Positions 44,264 to 53,458 of a DNA stretch of 64,000 nucleotides are shown in pieces; positions within the stretch are counted from its first letter, which is position 1, and every line of letters starts with the position of its first letter. Below the pieces are notes generated by a model. That model saw nothing but the letters and a program-made list of their open reading frames with translations. It did no database searches and was not told the origin of the DNA. The stretch is from Brooklawnia sp963780175. Lineage in GTDB: Bacteria > Actinomycetota > Actinomycetes > Propionibacteriales > Propionibacteriaceae. The position numbers were made by a program, and so were the translations under genes. Where the stretch lies: contig CAWAAT010000001.1 of the NCBI GenBank assembly GCA_963780175.1, positions 1,240,001 to 1,304,000 on the forward strand. The letters are read 5' to 3'.

Positions 44264-45239
44264 CCCGAATCTGTTGCGCAGCCAGAACTCGGACTTCGTC
44301 GACGTGGACCTGCCGACCGAGGAGGTGGAGTCGACGGAGATTTCGCCCAAGGAGGACGCCCGATCCTTGGGCCGGGACGCCTGGGAAGACATGCGCCGAC
44401 GCCCCTCTTTCTGGATCTCGGCAGCGCTCATCACGGTGATGGTGGTGATGGCCGCCTTCCCGCAGCTGTTCACCTTCTTCTCCCCGCAGTCCGACCCCGC
44501 CTACGCCAACCTGGCTAAGGCCCGGCTGGCGCCGTCCGCCGAGGCCTGGTTCGGGTATGACGGGCAGGGCTACGACATCTACTCGCGCACGATCTACGGC
44601 GCGCGGGCGTCCATCCTGGTAGGCACTCTCACCACTCTCGGGACGATCCTCATCGGCGGGACGATCGGACTGCTGGCCGGGTTCTACGGTGGCTGGCTGG
44701 ACGCGCTGCTGTCGCGCACCGGCGAGATCTTCTGGTCGGTCCCACTGCTGCTGGGTGGCGTGCTGTTCATGACCAGCTTCCCCTCCGGCCTCGACACGCC
44801 CTACGCGGTGGTCGTCGGCAAGGTCGTGCTCGTCATGACGATCCTGGGCTGGCCACGCGTCGCGCGCATCATGCGTTCGGCGGTGCTGCAGGTCAAGCCG
44901 CTCGACTACGTGCAGGCGGCCCGCGCGCTCGGCGCCACCCCGCTGCAGATCATCACCAAGCACGTGCTGCCCAACGCCTTCACCCCGGTGATCGTGGTCG
45001 CCACCATCGATCTCGGCGCCTACATCGCCACCGAGGCGACCCTGTCGTTCCTCGGCATCGGGCTGCAACCGCCCACGATCTCGTGGGGCATCGCAATCTC
45101 GGACGCGTCCGGTCTGGGGCTGCTGCGCGCGGCACCGCACATGCTGTTGTTCCCCAGCATCTTCCTGTCGGTGACGGTGCTGGCCTTCATCATGCTCGGT
45201 GACGTCGTGCGTGACGCGTTCGACCCGAAGGGCCGGTGA
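44256..45239 (+). CDS. Peptide ABC transporter permease (OppC/DppC type)
   Basis: 327 residues from ATG 44256. A ~50-residue charged cytosolic N-terminus precedes the first helix (SFWISAALITVMVVMAAFPQ). The EAA loop is LDYVQAARALGATPLQIITK. Paired with the OppB-type protein it forms the membrane channel. Its stop overlaps the GTG of the following ATPase gene. Confidence 0.95.
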   Translation: MSDPNLLRSQNSDFVDVDLPTEEVESTEISPKEDARSLGRDAWEDMRRRPSFWISAALITVMVVMAAFPQLFTFFSPQSDPAYANLAKARLAPSAEAWFGYDGQGYDIYSRTIYGARASILVGTLTTLGTILIGGTIGLLAGFYGGWLDALLSRTGEIFWSVPLLLGGVLFMTSFPSGLDTPYAVVVGKVVLVMTILGWPRVARIMRSAVLQVKPLDYVQAARALGATPLQIITKHVLPNAFTPVIVVATIDLGAYIATEATLSFLGIGLQPPTISWGIAISDASGLGLLRAAPHMLLFPSIFLSVTVLAFIMLGDVVRDAFDPKGR

Positions 45240-46360
45240 GCCTCATGGCACGCACCCGCAACGCAACAATCGTCGAACCGACGGGAATGGACGCCTGGTC
45301 GCCCGACAACGGGCATCTGCTCGACGTCCAGGATCTGACGGTCGAGTTCCGCACGCGTGACGGGGTCGCTAGGGCGATCAACGGTGCGAGTTTCCACCTC
45401 GACCGGGGCGAGTCGCTGGCCATCCTGGGCGAGTCGGGCTCCGGCAAGTCGGTCACCGCGCAGGCGATCATGGGGATTCTCGACACCCCGCCCGGCTTCA
45501 TCACCGCTGGGCAGGTGTTCTTCCGTGGGGTCGATCTGCTGACGCTGCCCGAGGATCAGCGTCGCCTGGTGCGCGGCCGGCGGATCTCGATGATCTTCCA
45601 GGACGCCCTCAGCGCGCTCAACCCGGTGTTCACCGTGGGCTGGCAGATCGCCGAGATGTTCCGCATCCACAAGGGCATGAACAAGTCGGACGCCAGGGCT
45701 GCCGCGATCAGGCTGATGGAGCGGGTGAACATTCCGGGCGCGGCCCAGCGGGCGGGGAACTTCCCCCACCAGTTCTCGGGCGGCATGCGCCAGCGCATCA
45801 TGATCGCGATGGCGATCGCGCTCGACCCCGAGATCCTCATCGCCGACGAGCCGACCACGGCCCTGGACGTGACGGTGCAGGCCCAGATCATGGAACTGCT
45901 GAAGGAACTCCAGACCGAGACCGGGATGGGGCTGATCCTCATCACCCACGACCTCGGGGTGGTGGCCGACGTGGCCGACCGCATCAACGTCATGTACGCC
46001 GGTCGGATGGTGGAGTCTGCCGGGGTGCGCAAGCTGTACGCCGAGCCGGCCCACCCCTACACCGAAGGCCTGCTCGAGTCGATCCCGCGCCTCGACCAGG
46101 TCAGCGGCGAACTGAAGGCCATCGGCGGGCTGCCGCCGAACCTGACGCGGATCCCGGCCGGGTGCGCGTTCAACCCACGCTGCCGGTACGCCCAGGACAT
46201 CTGCCGGGTCGATCCGGTGCCGCCGCTGGTCGATCTGGGCGGTGGACGCACCAGCGCCTGCCACTTCACCCAGGAGTTGCTGGCTGGCACCCTTCATGTT
46301 TCGTCAGCCACGGCGGACGCCGACGAGCCGGAGCTGATGACGGAGGCGACCAATGGGTGA
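45236..46360 (+). CDS. Peptide ABC transporter ATP-binding protein (OppD type)
   Basis: 374 residues from GTG 45236 (ATG 45245 is an alternative). Walker A GESGSGKSVTAQ, signature FSGGMRQRIMIAMA and Walker B ILIADEPTTALD are intact. The C-terminal oligopeptide-specific extension with the CxxxCxYAQDIC cysteine pattern (FNPRCRYAQDICR) is present, as in OppD proteins. It overlaps the next ATPase gene by 8 bases. Confidence 0.95.
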   Translation: MSLMARTRNATIVEPTGMDAWSPDNGHLLDVQDLTVEFRTRDGVARAINGASFHLDRGESLAILGESGSGKSVTAQAIMGILDTPPGFITAGQVFFRGVDLLTLPEDQRRLVRGRRISMIFQDALSALNPVFTVGWQIAEMFRIHKGMNKSDARAAAIRLMERVNIPGAAQRAGNFPHQFSGGMRQRIMIAMAIALDPEILIADEPTTALDVTVQAQIMELLKELQTETGMGLILITHDLGVVADVADRINVMYAGRMVESAGVRKLYAEPAHPYTEGLLESIPRLDQVSGELKAIGGLPPNLTRIPAGCAFNPRCRYAQDICRVDPVPPLVDLGGGRTSACHFTQELLAGTLHVSSATADADEPELMTEATNG

Positions 46361-47360
46361 CGTGATCCTCAAGGGAACCGACCTGAAGAAGTACTACCCG
46401 ATCAAGAAGGGCGTGATGCGCCGGACGGTCGGTCAGGTCAAGGCGGTCGACGGGGTGTCGTTCGAGCTGCGCACGGGCGAGACCCTGGGTGTGGTGGGCG
46501 AGTCGGGCTGCGGCAAGTCGACGCTGGGACGACTGCTCGTCCAGTTGGAGACCCCGACCGAGGGCACCGTCGAGTTGGGTGGCCGACAGATCAAGGCCGG
46601 CGCCGAGATGCGCCGGGCGCGGCTCGACATCCAGATCGTCTTCCAGGACCCGTACACCTCGCTCAATCCGCGGATGACGGTGGGCGACATCATCGCCGAG
46701 CCGTTGCTGATCCACCGCAACGAGTTGAACCTCAAGGGACGCGAGCGCGACCGGGTGAAGGAACTGATCGACCAGGTGGGCCTGAACCCCGAGCACATCA
46801 ACCGCTACCCGCACCAGTTCTCGGGAGGGCAACGGCAGCGGATCGGGATCGCCCGGGGAATCGCATTGAACCCCAAGGTGCTGGTCTGCGACGAGCCGGT
46901 CTCGGCGCTGGACGTCTCGGTGCAGGCCCAGGTGGTGAACCTCTTCGAGAGGTTGCAGCGCGAGCTGGGGTTGGCCTACATCTTCATTGCCCACGACCTG
47001 GCCGTCGTCCGGCACATCTCACAGCGGGTGGCGGTGATGTATCTGGGCCAGATCGTCGAGATGGGTGATCGGGATGCGATCTACAACCACCCGATGCACC
47101 CGTACACCCAGGCGCTGATGTCGGCCGCGCCGGTGCCCGACCCGGTGCTGCAGGCCAAGCGCCAGCGCATCATGCTGTCGGGCGATGTCCCGAGCCCGGC
47201 CAACCCGCCCAGCGGCTGCAGATTCCACACCCGGTGCTGGAAGGCCCAACCCAACTGCGCCACGGACATTCCCACGCTGCAGCTCAAGGGAGCCGACGAG
47301 GGCGCCCACCTGGTGTCCTGTCACTACGCCGAGGAGATGGCCGAGGTCGTCACGGGCTGA
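46353..47360 (+). CDS. Peptide ABC transporter ATP-binding protein (OppF type)
   Basis: 335 residues from ATG 46353. Walker A GESGCGKSTLGR, signature FSGGQRQRIGIARG, Walker B VLVCDEPVSALD, and the C-terminal GCRFHTRCWKAQPNC cysteine region are all present. It completes the five-gene opp/dpp-like operon that starts at 41603. The operon ends in a nested inverted-repeat region. Confidence 0.95.
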   Translation: MGDVILKGTDLKKYYPIKKGVMRRTVGQVKAVDGVSFELRTGETLGVVGESGCGKSTLGRLLVQLETPTEGTVELGGRQIKAGAEMRRARLDIQIVFQDPYTSLNPRMTVGDIIAEPLLIHRNELNLKGRERDRVKELIDQVGLNPEHINRYPHQFSGGQRQRIGIARGIALNPKVLVCDEPVSALDVSVQAQVVNLFERLQRELGLAYIFIAHDLAVVRHISQRVAVMYLGQIVEMGDRDAIYNHPMHPYTQALMSAAPVPDPVLQAKRQRIMLSGDVPSPANPPSGCRFHTRCWKAQPNCATDIPTLQLKGADEGAHLVSCHYAEEMAEVVTG

Positions 47361-47389
47361 TCGCGTGGGTGTGAGGGCGTCTGGAACGA

Positions 47390-47475
47390 CCAGCCGCTCC
47401 CGCTCCCGGAACGGCCAGCCGCTCCCGAACAATCGGGAGCGGACTGCACTTTCGGGAGCGGGAGCCGTTCTTGGT
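47390..47475 (+). terminator. Nested inverted repeats after the peptide transporter operon
   Basis: CCGCTCCCG (47419-47427) pairs with CGGGAGCGG (47434-47442) over a 6-base loop. An outer set, CCGCTCCCGCTCCCGG (about 47395-47409) and CGGGAGCGGGAGCCG (47453-47467), can pair around it. Four copies of the CGGGAGCGG word in alternating orientation give a terminator that can also switch pairing. Confidence 0.6.
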
Positions 47476-47539
47476 TCATCCAGGTGCCCGATCGAGGAGA
47501 TCCTTACCCCCGAACCATGACCTGCGAGAAGCTAGCACC

Positions 47540-48513
47540 ATGATCGTCACCTTCACTGCCAACCCGAGCATCGACCGCACGATGCAGCTGGACGCGCCGC
47601 TGCGCCGCGGTGAATCCCACCGGGCTCAGGCCTGCTTCGACCACCCGGCCGGCAAGGGCATGAACGTGGCGGCGGTCTTGCGGGAAGCAGGCGAAGCGGT
47701 GGTGGCCGTGGTCGCGTTCGCCGACCAGTTCTACCTCGGACTGGCGCGCGAGTTGGGCGGGCCCGAGCCCTTGGTCGCGCTGGTCCGTCCGGGACTGCGC
47801 GTCCGCACCAACATCACTGTCACCGAACCGGATGGGACGACGACCAAGATCAACGAACCCGGCCCGCTGCTGGACGCCGACGAGGTGGTGATGGTCACCG
47901 ACGCGCTGGTGCACATCACCGCTCGCGGCACAGCCGACTGGGTGGTGATGTCAGGGTCGATCCCGCCGGGGGCCCCCGACGACTGGTACGTGCAGCTGGC
48001 GTCGGCGCTGCGTCCGCTGGGCTGCCGGCTTGCCGTGGACACCTCTGATCAGGCGCTCGCAGCGGTGCTCGACGCGCTTCCCGAGGTGCCGGTCGACCTG
48101 CTGAAGCCGAACGTTGACGAGCTCGCCCAGATGGTCGGACGCCCGGCCGCCGATCTGCAGGCTGAGGTCGATCGGGGAGACTGGGCGTGCATCATCGCCG
48201 GGGCGCAGGCGTTGCGAGCCCGGGGGTGGCTGAGGTGCTGGTGACGCTCGGGGCTGCCGGAGCGTTGCTGGTCGTCCGCCGAAGGGTGTCTGGCAGGCGG
48301 ACGCCCTGCCGGTGGAGGTGCGCAGCACGGTCGGGGCGGGGGACGCGAGCCTGGCCGGATACCTGCTCGCCCATCAACAAGGCCTGGGAGCGGCGGAGCG
48401 ACTGGCCACCGCGGTGGCGTTCGGCTCGGCGGCCGCCGCCAGCCCCGGGACTGGGATCGGTGCGATGTCCTCGCCAGGACGTGGCCAGGGTCTCGGTCAC
48501 GCGGCTGGTGTGA
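47540..48513 (+). pseudogene. 1-phosphofructokinase-family sugar kinase (PfkB), three frameshifts
   Basis: Intact from ATG 47540 to about 48215: MIVTFTANPSIDRTMQLDAP, DHPAGKGMNVAAVLREAGEA and DWVVMSGSIPPGAPDDWYVQ are typical of FruK/PfkB kinases. The frame then shifts near 48217 (to GVAEVLVTLGAAGALLVVRR), near 48285 (to EVRSTVGAGDASLAGYLLAH, with the catalytic GAGD) and near 48460 (to DVARVSVTRLV and the stop at 48511-48513). As given, a truncated protein of ~235 residues without the active-site aspartate would be made. The normal role is phosphorylation of fructose-1-phosphate or tagatose-6-phosphate. Confidence 0.85.
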
Positions 48514-48524
48514 CCCGCGCGTCC

Positions 48525-49404
48525 TCAGCCGACGACGACTGACAGGAACTCGCGGATCGGGACCGATGACGGTGCTGCTCGACGTCAGCGGCAGGGTGCC
48601 GGACTGGCCGAGAGCCTGCCACGTCACGGCCCAGCCGGCGGTCGCTGTGATGGTGTAGTCGCCTCGGAGCAGGTAGGTGTGCCCGCAGTCGGGTGACGGT
48701 GTCAACGGGTTCATGGCTTCGGGACGCGGCCGCATCACCGTGCAGACAGCTGGACGTGCCGTCACCCCAGTCGAATCGGACGCTGCCGCGAGTTGCCGTC
48801 ATCTGGATGTCGATGCCCTGCTCGGTGACGGCGGTGGTGACAGGTCCCGGGTCGGACGCCCATGCCCAGATGGGCAGGCCCACAGCCAACGCACCCCACT
48901 GGTTGTCGGAGGGCTGCGGGCTCAGCGTGATGGCGGGCTGCGGGACGGACAGCCGCGCCACGGCGCTGGCAGCCAGCACGGCCGGATCGACGACCACGCC
49001 CGCCGGCGCGGCCTCCTCCGGAACGGCAACGTCGTAGCACACCTCGACGGGGGCTCCGACCGAGCCCGCCAGGCCGGCATTGAAGGTGGCGCACATCTGG
49101 AGGGTCGTCGACCCGGGCTTCATCACCACGGTGTACTTGGCCCACGGGTCGAACTGGGCGGCCTCGGGGGCGGGGGCGTAACCGGGGACGGGGGGCGGCT
49201 GGGGCTGGGTGTTGCCGGTGGACACGGTTTGGGTGGAGGCGTAGATCTGGGCGGTGTCGCCGGATCCACCGATCTGCGTTACCGAGCACGAGCATCTTGT
49301 GAGTGCCCAAGCGCATCGTTCGAATCTGCGTGCGCCGACGGACGGCAATGCGCAGCACCAAGCGCGAAGCAAGACGGATACCAGGTGATCACGAGAAAGG
49401 ACAT
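48525..49404 (-). pseudogene. Degraded secreted protein with PKD-like WGDG domain
   Basis: Minus-strand pieces in three frames form one protein: an N-terminal hydrophobic start near ATG 49404, a Thr/Pro linker (TQTVSTGNTQPQPPPVPGYA), a beta-rich body (PWAKYTVVMKPGSTTLQMCA) and a PKD-like core (RGSVRFDWGDGTSSC, then CGHTYLLRGDYTITATAGWA). The end is IREFLSVVVG after another shift. Frameshifts lie near 49300, 48750 and 48565. It follows the lipoprotein remnant with a GAGGTGG site, so the two were an operon. Similar pairs occur in actinobacterial conjugative elements (recalled knowledge, not checked). Confidence 0.6.
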
Positions 49405-49413
49405 TCGTCCACC

Positions 49414-49966
49414 TCATCGCCCGGCATCTGCAAGAAGAGCATCAGCTTGCCGTTCGACGTGCTTGAAGAAGTAGGTGGCGATGAGATAGATGCGCCCCCT
49501 CGGAGACGACATTGCCGTTGGCAGTCAACCAGCGGAGACGGACGCGTGTCGAGGCAGACGGCCAACGCCACCTCTGAGCCGCTCCTGCTGACCCCCGGCA
49601 CGGCGACGACGGTGAGATACGGCAATCGTCCCTCCCGGCGCCCCTGCAACCCGTTCTCCTTGATAATGCTGAAGGCGGCTCTGACTCTAGCGACAGGTAT
49701 GGATCAGCCAACACCTCGAACAGCTCCGGCGGGTACTCGTCGAAGTCACCGGCCTGCATGTACCGATCCTCTAGCTCGAAGGAGCGCCTCAGTCACCCGC
49801 TCAGCCTCCGCGTACAGCGCGTCCATGTCAGGCGCTGGGCGTCGGCGATGCCGACACGGACGCTCGGCGTCACGACGACGGCGTGGGGCTGACGTCGCGC
49901 CAGGCGAACATGCCGCCAGGGCGAAAACCAGGACAAGACCAACAACAAACTGAGCGGACGCGGCAT
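49414..49966 (-). pseudogene. Degraded lipoprotein gene
   Basis: From ATG 49966 the frame begins MPRPLSLLLVL; in the next frame VLVFALAACSPGATSA supplies a clear lipobox (LAAC). Later pieces are DALYAEAERV, DEYPPELFEVLADPYLSLES, RLPYLTVVAVPGVSRSG with VALAVCLDTR, and YLIATYFFKHVERQADALLA to a stop at 49414. At least four frame changes are needed to join them. It is upstream of and in the same orientation as the degraded WGDG protein. I do not recognise a functional name. Confidence 0.6.
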
Positions 49967-50180
49967 GGCACGTCGACCTCCGGGGGTGAGAACTCGGCCA
50001 ACAACGCGAATCATGCCATCCGCAGGAGCGCGCCCAACTCCCGTCCCAGATCTGTGGACAACCCCCGATCGCCGACCGCGTCCCGGATCACACGTGAGAT
50101 CGGCGACGTCCGGTTCGGCCCATGTGGTCCCCAGAGCAGCTGTGCTACGCTTTCCAAGCTGATCCCGCAAGGGACCGTAT

Positions 50181-50264
50181 GCGCGAGTGGCGGAATGGCA
50201 GACGCGCTGGCTTCAGGTGCCAGTGCCCTATACGGGCGTGGAGGTTCAACTCCTCTCTCGCGCA
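50181..50264 (+). tRNA. tRNA-Leu (anticodon CAG)
   Basis: Acceptor GCGCGAG/CTCGCGC, anticodon stem CTGGC/GCCAG with loop TTCAGGT, a long variable arm (TGCCCTATACGGGCG) and T-loop TTCAACT make an 84-nt class II tRNA. CCA is not encoded. Its 3' end faces the integrase gene 200 bp away, making it the probable attachment site of the element to the right. Confidence 0.95.
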
Positions 50265-50390
50265 CACCCGGTAGGGGTCGTCAACGATGACGAAACCCCT
50301 ACTAAAACCCTTATTGAATGCCTGTGTGGGCGTCGCACGCTCACGCCCCATCGGTGCAGATGTACCCTGTAATCATCAAGAATGATCTTC

Positions 50391-50436
50391 GATGCTATGC
50401 ATAGGCTATGCAGGTTTCGGGGGTCTGCATAGCATC
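50391..50436 (+). repeat. Interlocked direct and inverted repeats upstream of the integrase
   Basis: GATGCTATGCA (50391-50401) is the inverse of TGCATAGCATC (50426-50436), and CTATGCAG (50406-50413) is the inverse of CTGCATAG (50425-50432). CTATGCA thus occurs twice directly and once inverted in 46 bp, ending 29 bases before the integrase ATG. It may be an integrase/excisionase arm site or an operator for the integrase. Confidence 0.6.
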
Positions 50437-50464
50437 TCGCACCCTCTCCCCCCGAGGAGCTGCC

Positions 50465-51631
50465 ATGACTCGCCGCAGCTTTGGTCACACCCCTCGTACG
50501 CGCAACGGCCGCTACCAGGCCCGCTACACCGGACCGGACGCCGTCATGCACACCGCTGGCATGACCTTCGCCTCGAAGGTCCACGCCCAGGGCTGGCTGG
50601 CCAACGAGGACCGGCTGATCGCCCGCGGCGAGTGGACGCCACCAGCTGACCGCCGTGCGGCAGCGGCCGCCGAGGCCCTGGCCAACGTGCTGACCCTGCG
50701 CGCGTACGCCATCAAGGTGCTGGACGAACGCGCGACCCGCAACCGCAGTCCGCTGCGTCCCAGCACTCGCGACTTCTACGACAAGTGCCTGCGACTGGTG
50801 ATCCTGCCCGTGCTCGGGGACGTCCTGGTCGCTGACCTCACTCCGGCGATGATCCGCAAGTGGCACGCCACGTTGAACCCGGCCACACCCACCCAGAACG
50901 GCAACGCCTACAACCTGTTGTCGTCGATCCTCAAGGACGCCGTCGACGAGGGGCTGTTGGACTCCAACCCGTGCCGGTTGAAGGGTGCCGGGAAACCGGC
51001 TCCCGCCCGTTCAGGGGTGGCGTTGACCCTGGACGAGCTCGCCGCCTACCTGGACGCACTCCCCCAGCGGCACAAGCTGCTGCTGTCCCTCGCGGCGCTG
51101 GGAGCGCTGCGCTCCGGAGAGGCCCGCGCTCTGCGCCGCTGCGACGTGGACCTCAAGACCGGCGTCATCCACATCCGCCAAGGCGTCACCAGGGTGCGCG
51201 AAGGTGAGGGCTGGCGCTGGCACATCGGCCCACCCAAGACCTCAGCCGCGATCCGCGACGTCTACCTGCCCACCGCACTGCTGCCGGACTTGCGTGTCCT
51301 GCTGGCGGCCATGCCTGCCGGCCGGCCGGACGCTCTGTTGTTCCAGGCCGGCCACGGGGACCCGCTGAACGGGTCAGTGATGCGAGAGGCCCACAAGAAC
51401 GCCCTCGCAGCGGCAGGGTTGCCCGCGGACATCCAACTCCACGACCTGCGCCGCACCGCCTTGACGCTGGCCTCCGAAGGCGGAGCGACCACCGCCGAGT
51501 TGCAGCGGATGGCCGGCCACACCACCCCCAACATGGCCATGCACTACCAACGCCCCACCCTGATCCGCGACCAGGCACGCGCCGAACGCCTCGGCACCGC
51601 GCTCACCACCAAGCTCAGGACAGGCGAGTAG
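50465..51631 (+). CDS. int: Tyrosine recombinase (element integrase)
   Basis: 388 residues from ATG 50465, with GAGGAG 6 bases upstream; the in-frame ATG at 50408 would place the start inside the repeat region. The N-terminal part has the arm-binding/SAM-like core-binding domains (YQARYTGPDAV, VLGDVLVADLTPAMIRKWHA). The catalytic domain has R in ALRSGEARALRR, HDLRRT, H in GHTTPNMAMH and the nucleophile Y in MHYQR. It should integrate and excise the element at the tRNA-Leu gene next to it. Confidence 0.95.
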   Translation: MTRRSFGHTPRTRNGRYQARYTGPDAVMHTAGMTFASKVHAQGWLANEDRLIARGEWTPPADRRAAAAAEALANVLTLRAYAIKVLDERATRNRSPLRPSTRDFYDKCLRLVILPVLGDVLVADLTPAMIRKWHATLNPATPTQNGNAYNLLSSILKDAVDEGLLDSNPCRLKGAGKPAPARSGVALTLDELAAYLDALPQRHKLLLSLAALGALRSGEARALRRCDVDLKTGVIHIRQGVTRVREGEGWRWHIGPPKTSAAIRDVYLPTALLPDLRVLLAAMPAGRPDALLFQAGHGDPLNGSVMREAHKNALAAAGLPADIQLHDLRRTALTLASEGGATTAELQRMAGHTTPNMAMHYQRPTLIRDQARAERLGTALTTKLRTGE

Positions 51632-51709
51632 CCCCGCCAGCCAAGAGCGCACCCGACGCGGACTTCTGCGCCCGTGACCATGAGCAGCACGTGGAGTCTT
51701 GGTGCTTGC

Positions 51710-51967
51710 ATGAGCACCCAACAACGTGCAGCAGCCTCCCCCACCCGCGCCCTTCGTCTCGAATCCCTCCAGGACGCCGCCGACCGGCTCGGCGTCAGCG
51801 TCTCCACGATCCGTCGGCTCATCGCCGACGGCAAGCTCACCGGCTACCGGCTCGGCAACCGCATCCTGCGCGTCAACCCCGAAGAGGTCGACCAGACCCT
51901 CCAATCCACCACCGCCTGGGCACGGCCGGCCAAGCGAGGCAGCAGGCAGCCAGCCTGGGCAGGCTGA
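51710..51967 (+). CDS. Excisionase-like helix-turn-helix protein
   Basis: 85 residues from ATG 51710. The core ESLQDAADRLGVSVSTIRRL followed by IADGKLTGYRLGNRILRVNP is a MerR/BldC-type winged HTH as found in excisionases. It lies 78 bp behind the integrase gene, the usual place for a directionality factor. It could also act as a repressor. The 264 bp after it up to 52231 hold no gene I can support. Confidence 0.8.
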   Translation: MSTQQRAAASPTRALRLESLQDAADRLGVSVSTIRRLIADGKLTGYRLGNRILRVNPEEVDQTLQSTTAWARPAKRGSRQPAWAG

Positions 51968-52231
51968 GTGCCTGGCGGAAGATCGCACTCATCGAGATGA
52001 ACCTGCAGCGTGACTGCGAAGGCCATCCTTGCGAAGTCCCCCGATGGCTGGCGAGTTCGCCACTCCCCCATCCACCATCCACCCTTGACCGGCCCATAGC
52101 CCACCCGCTTGTGCTTGTAGCGAAGTTCAGGCCTGCGTGCTGAGGAAGGGCAGGGAGTCTGGCCGGGTCGGTCGACGAACTGTCGGTGACAGGTCCTAGG
52201 TTGAGATCACCATCCCCGAAGGAGCGTCACC

Positions 52232-53458
52232 ATGGCCGGTTACACCGTCATCGACTTCGAGACCACCGGACTCAGTCCACGCCACGGCGATCGGATCGTC
52301 GAAATCGGCGTGGTGAAGGTGAGCCACCAGGGCGAGTTGTACGACGCCTGGGGAACCCTGGTAAACCCGCGCCGAGACGTGGGAGCCTCAAACATCCACG
52401 GCATTACGGCAAGGGACGTTGCCAAGGCACCCACGTTCGACGAGGTAGCCCCCGCCCTGCTGGACGCGGTCGACGGGCGGATCATCGCGGCACACAACGC
52501 CGGCTTCGACACCCGTTTCCTGTCCGCCGAGCTCAGGCGCGCCGGATACCCGCTCGCCGACGTTCCTGTCCCCGCCGTGTGCACCATGGAGTGGTCAGGC
52601 GCGTTCCTGCGGTCCCCCAACCGACGTTTGTGCGACTGCTGCGAATCCGCCAACATCGAACTCGAAGATGCTCACAGCGCGCTGGGCGACGCCTTCGCCA
52701 CCGCCCAATTGCTGGCCGAGTACCTGGGCCGATCCGAATACCGGCCCGCCTGGGAGAAAACCCTCACCGACGCACGCAACTTCCTATGGCCAGCCCACCC
52801 ATGCGGCTCCCCAGTCTCGCTCCGGCATCGCTCAGATACTGCGAATGTCCGACCCGACGGATGGCTGGACCGCATCATCGCCCGACTACCGCGCTCCGCG
52901 GACCCGCAAGTGGACGCATACCTGGCCGTCCTGGACATGGCCATGCTCGACGGCCATCTGTCCTTCCATGAGGAGAACCAGTTGGTCGAAGCGGCCTGCG
53001 CCTACTCACTCAGCCGTCCTCAGGTCATTGCCATTCACGCCGACTTCCTCACCGCCATGGCAGTCATCGCCCTAAGCGACGGTATCCTGGCCCCCGAGGA
53101 ACGCAGCCAGCTCGACTGCGCAGCCGCATGTCTGGGCCTGGCCACTCGGGATGTCGATGACGCACTCGAAGCCGTGGCCAACGGCAACACCACCGGCGAC
53201 CTCGTCATCACCGGCATCCACCTCACAGCCGGTGATCACGTCGCCTTCACTGGCGAGATGACCCTCGAACGTTCAGTCTGGGAGGAACGCGCCCGCGCTG
53301 CCGGCCTTCAACCCGCCGGACTCGCCAAGAGCACCAAAGTGCTCGTCGCAGCCGACCCCGATTCGCTCAGCGGTAAGGCAGCTAAGGCGCGTTCCTACGG
53401 CATCCCGATCATCGACGAGGCGGCCTTTCAGAAGCTCATCGCAGCCCTCGAGAGTTGA
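52232..53458 (+). CDS. DnaQ-like 3'-5' exonuclease fused to TerB-like and BRCT domains
   Basis: 408 residues from ATG 52232, with GAAGGAG upstream. Residues ~5-170 form a DEDDh exonuclease: TVIDFETTGLSPRHGDRIVE, HNAGFDTRFL and EDAHSALGDAFATAQLL. Residues ~220-310 look TerB-like (AMLDGHLSFHEENQLVEAAC, ALSDGILAPEERSQLDCAAA). The last ~80 residues are a BRCT domain (GDHVAFTGEMTLERSVWEER, STKVLVAADPDSLSGKAAKA). The combination resembles stand-alone DnaQ/epsilon-like exonucleases often carried on mobile elements. It probably processes DNA during transfer, repair or defence. Confidence 0.88.
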   Translation: MAGYTVIDFETTGLSPRHGDRIVEIGVVKVSHQGELYDAWGTLVNPRRDVGASNIHGITARDVAKAPTFDEVAPALLDAVDGRIIAAHNAGFDTRFLSAELRRAGYPLADVPVPAVCTMEWSGAFLRSPNRRLCDCCESANIELEDAHSALGDAFATAQLLAEYLGRSEYRPAWEKTLTDARNFLWPAHPCGSPVSLRHRSDTANVRPDGWLDRIIARLPRSADPQVDAYLAVLDMAMLDGHLSFHEENQLVEAACAYSLSRPQVIAIHADFLTAMAVIALSDGILAPEERSQLDCAAACLGLATRDVDDALEAVANGNTTGDLVITGIHLTAGDHVAFTGEMTLERSVWEERARAAGLQPAGLAKSTKVLVAADPDSLSGKAAKARSYGIPIIDEAAFQKLIAALES

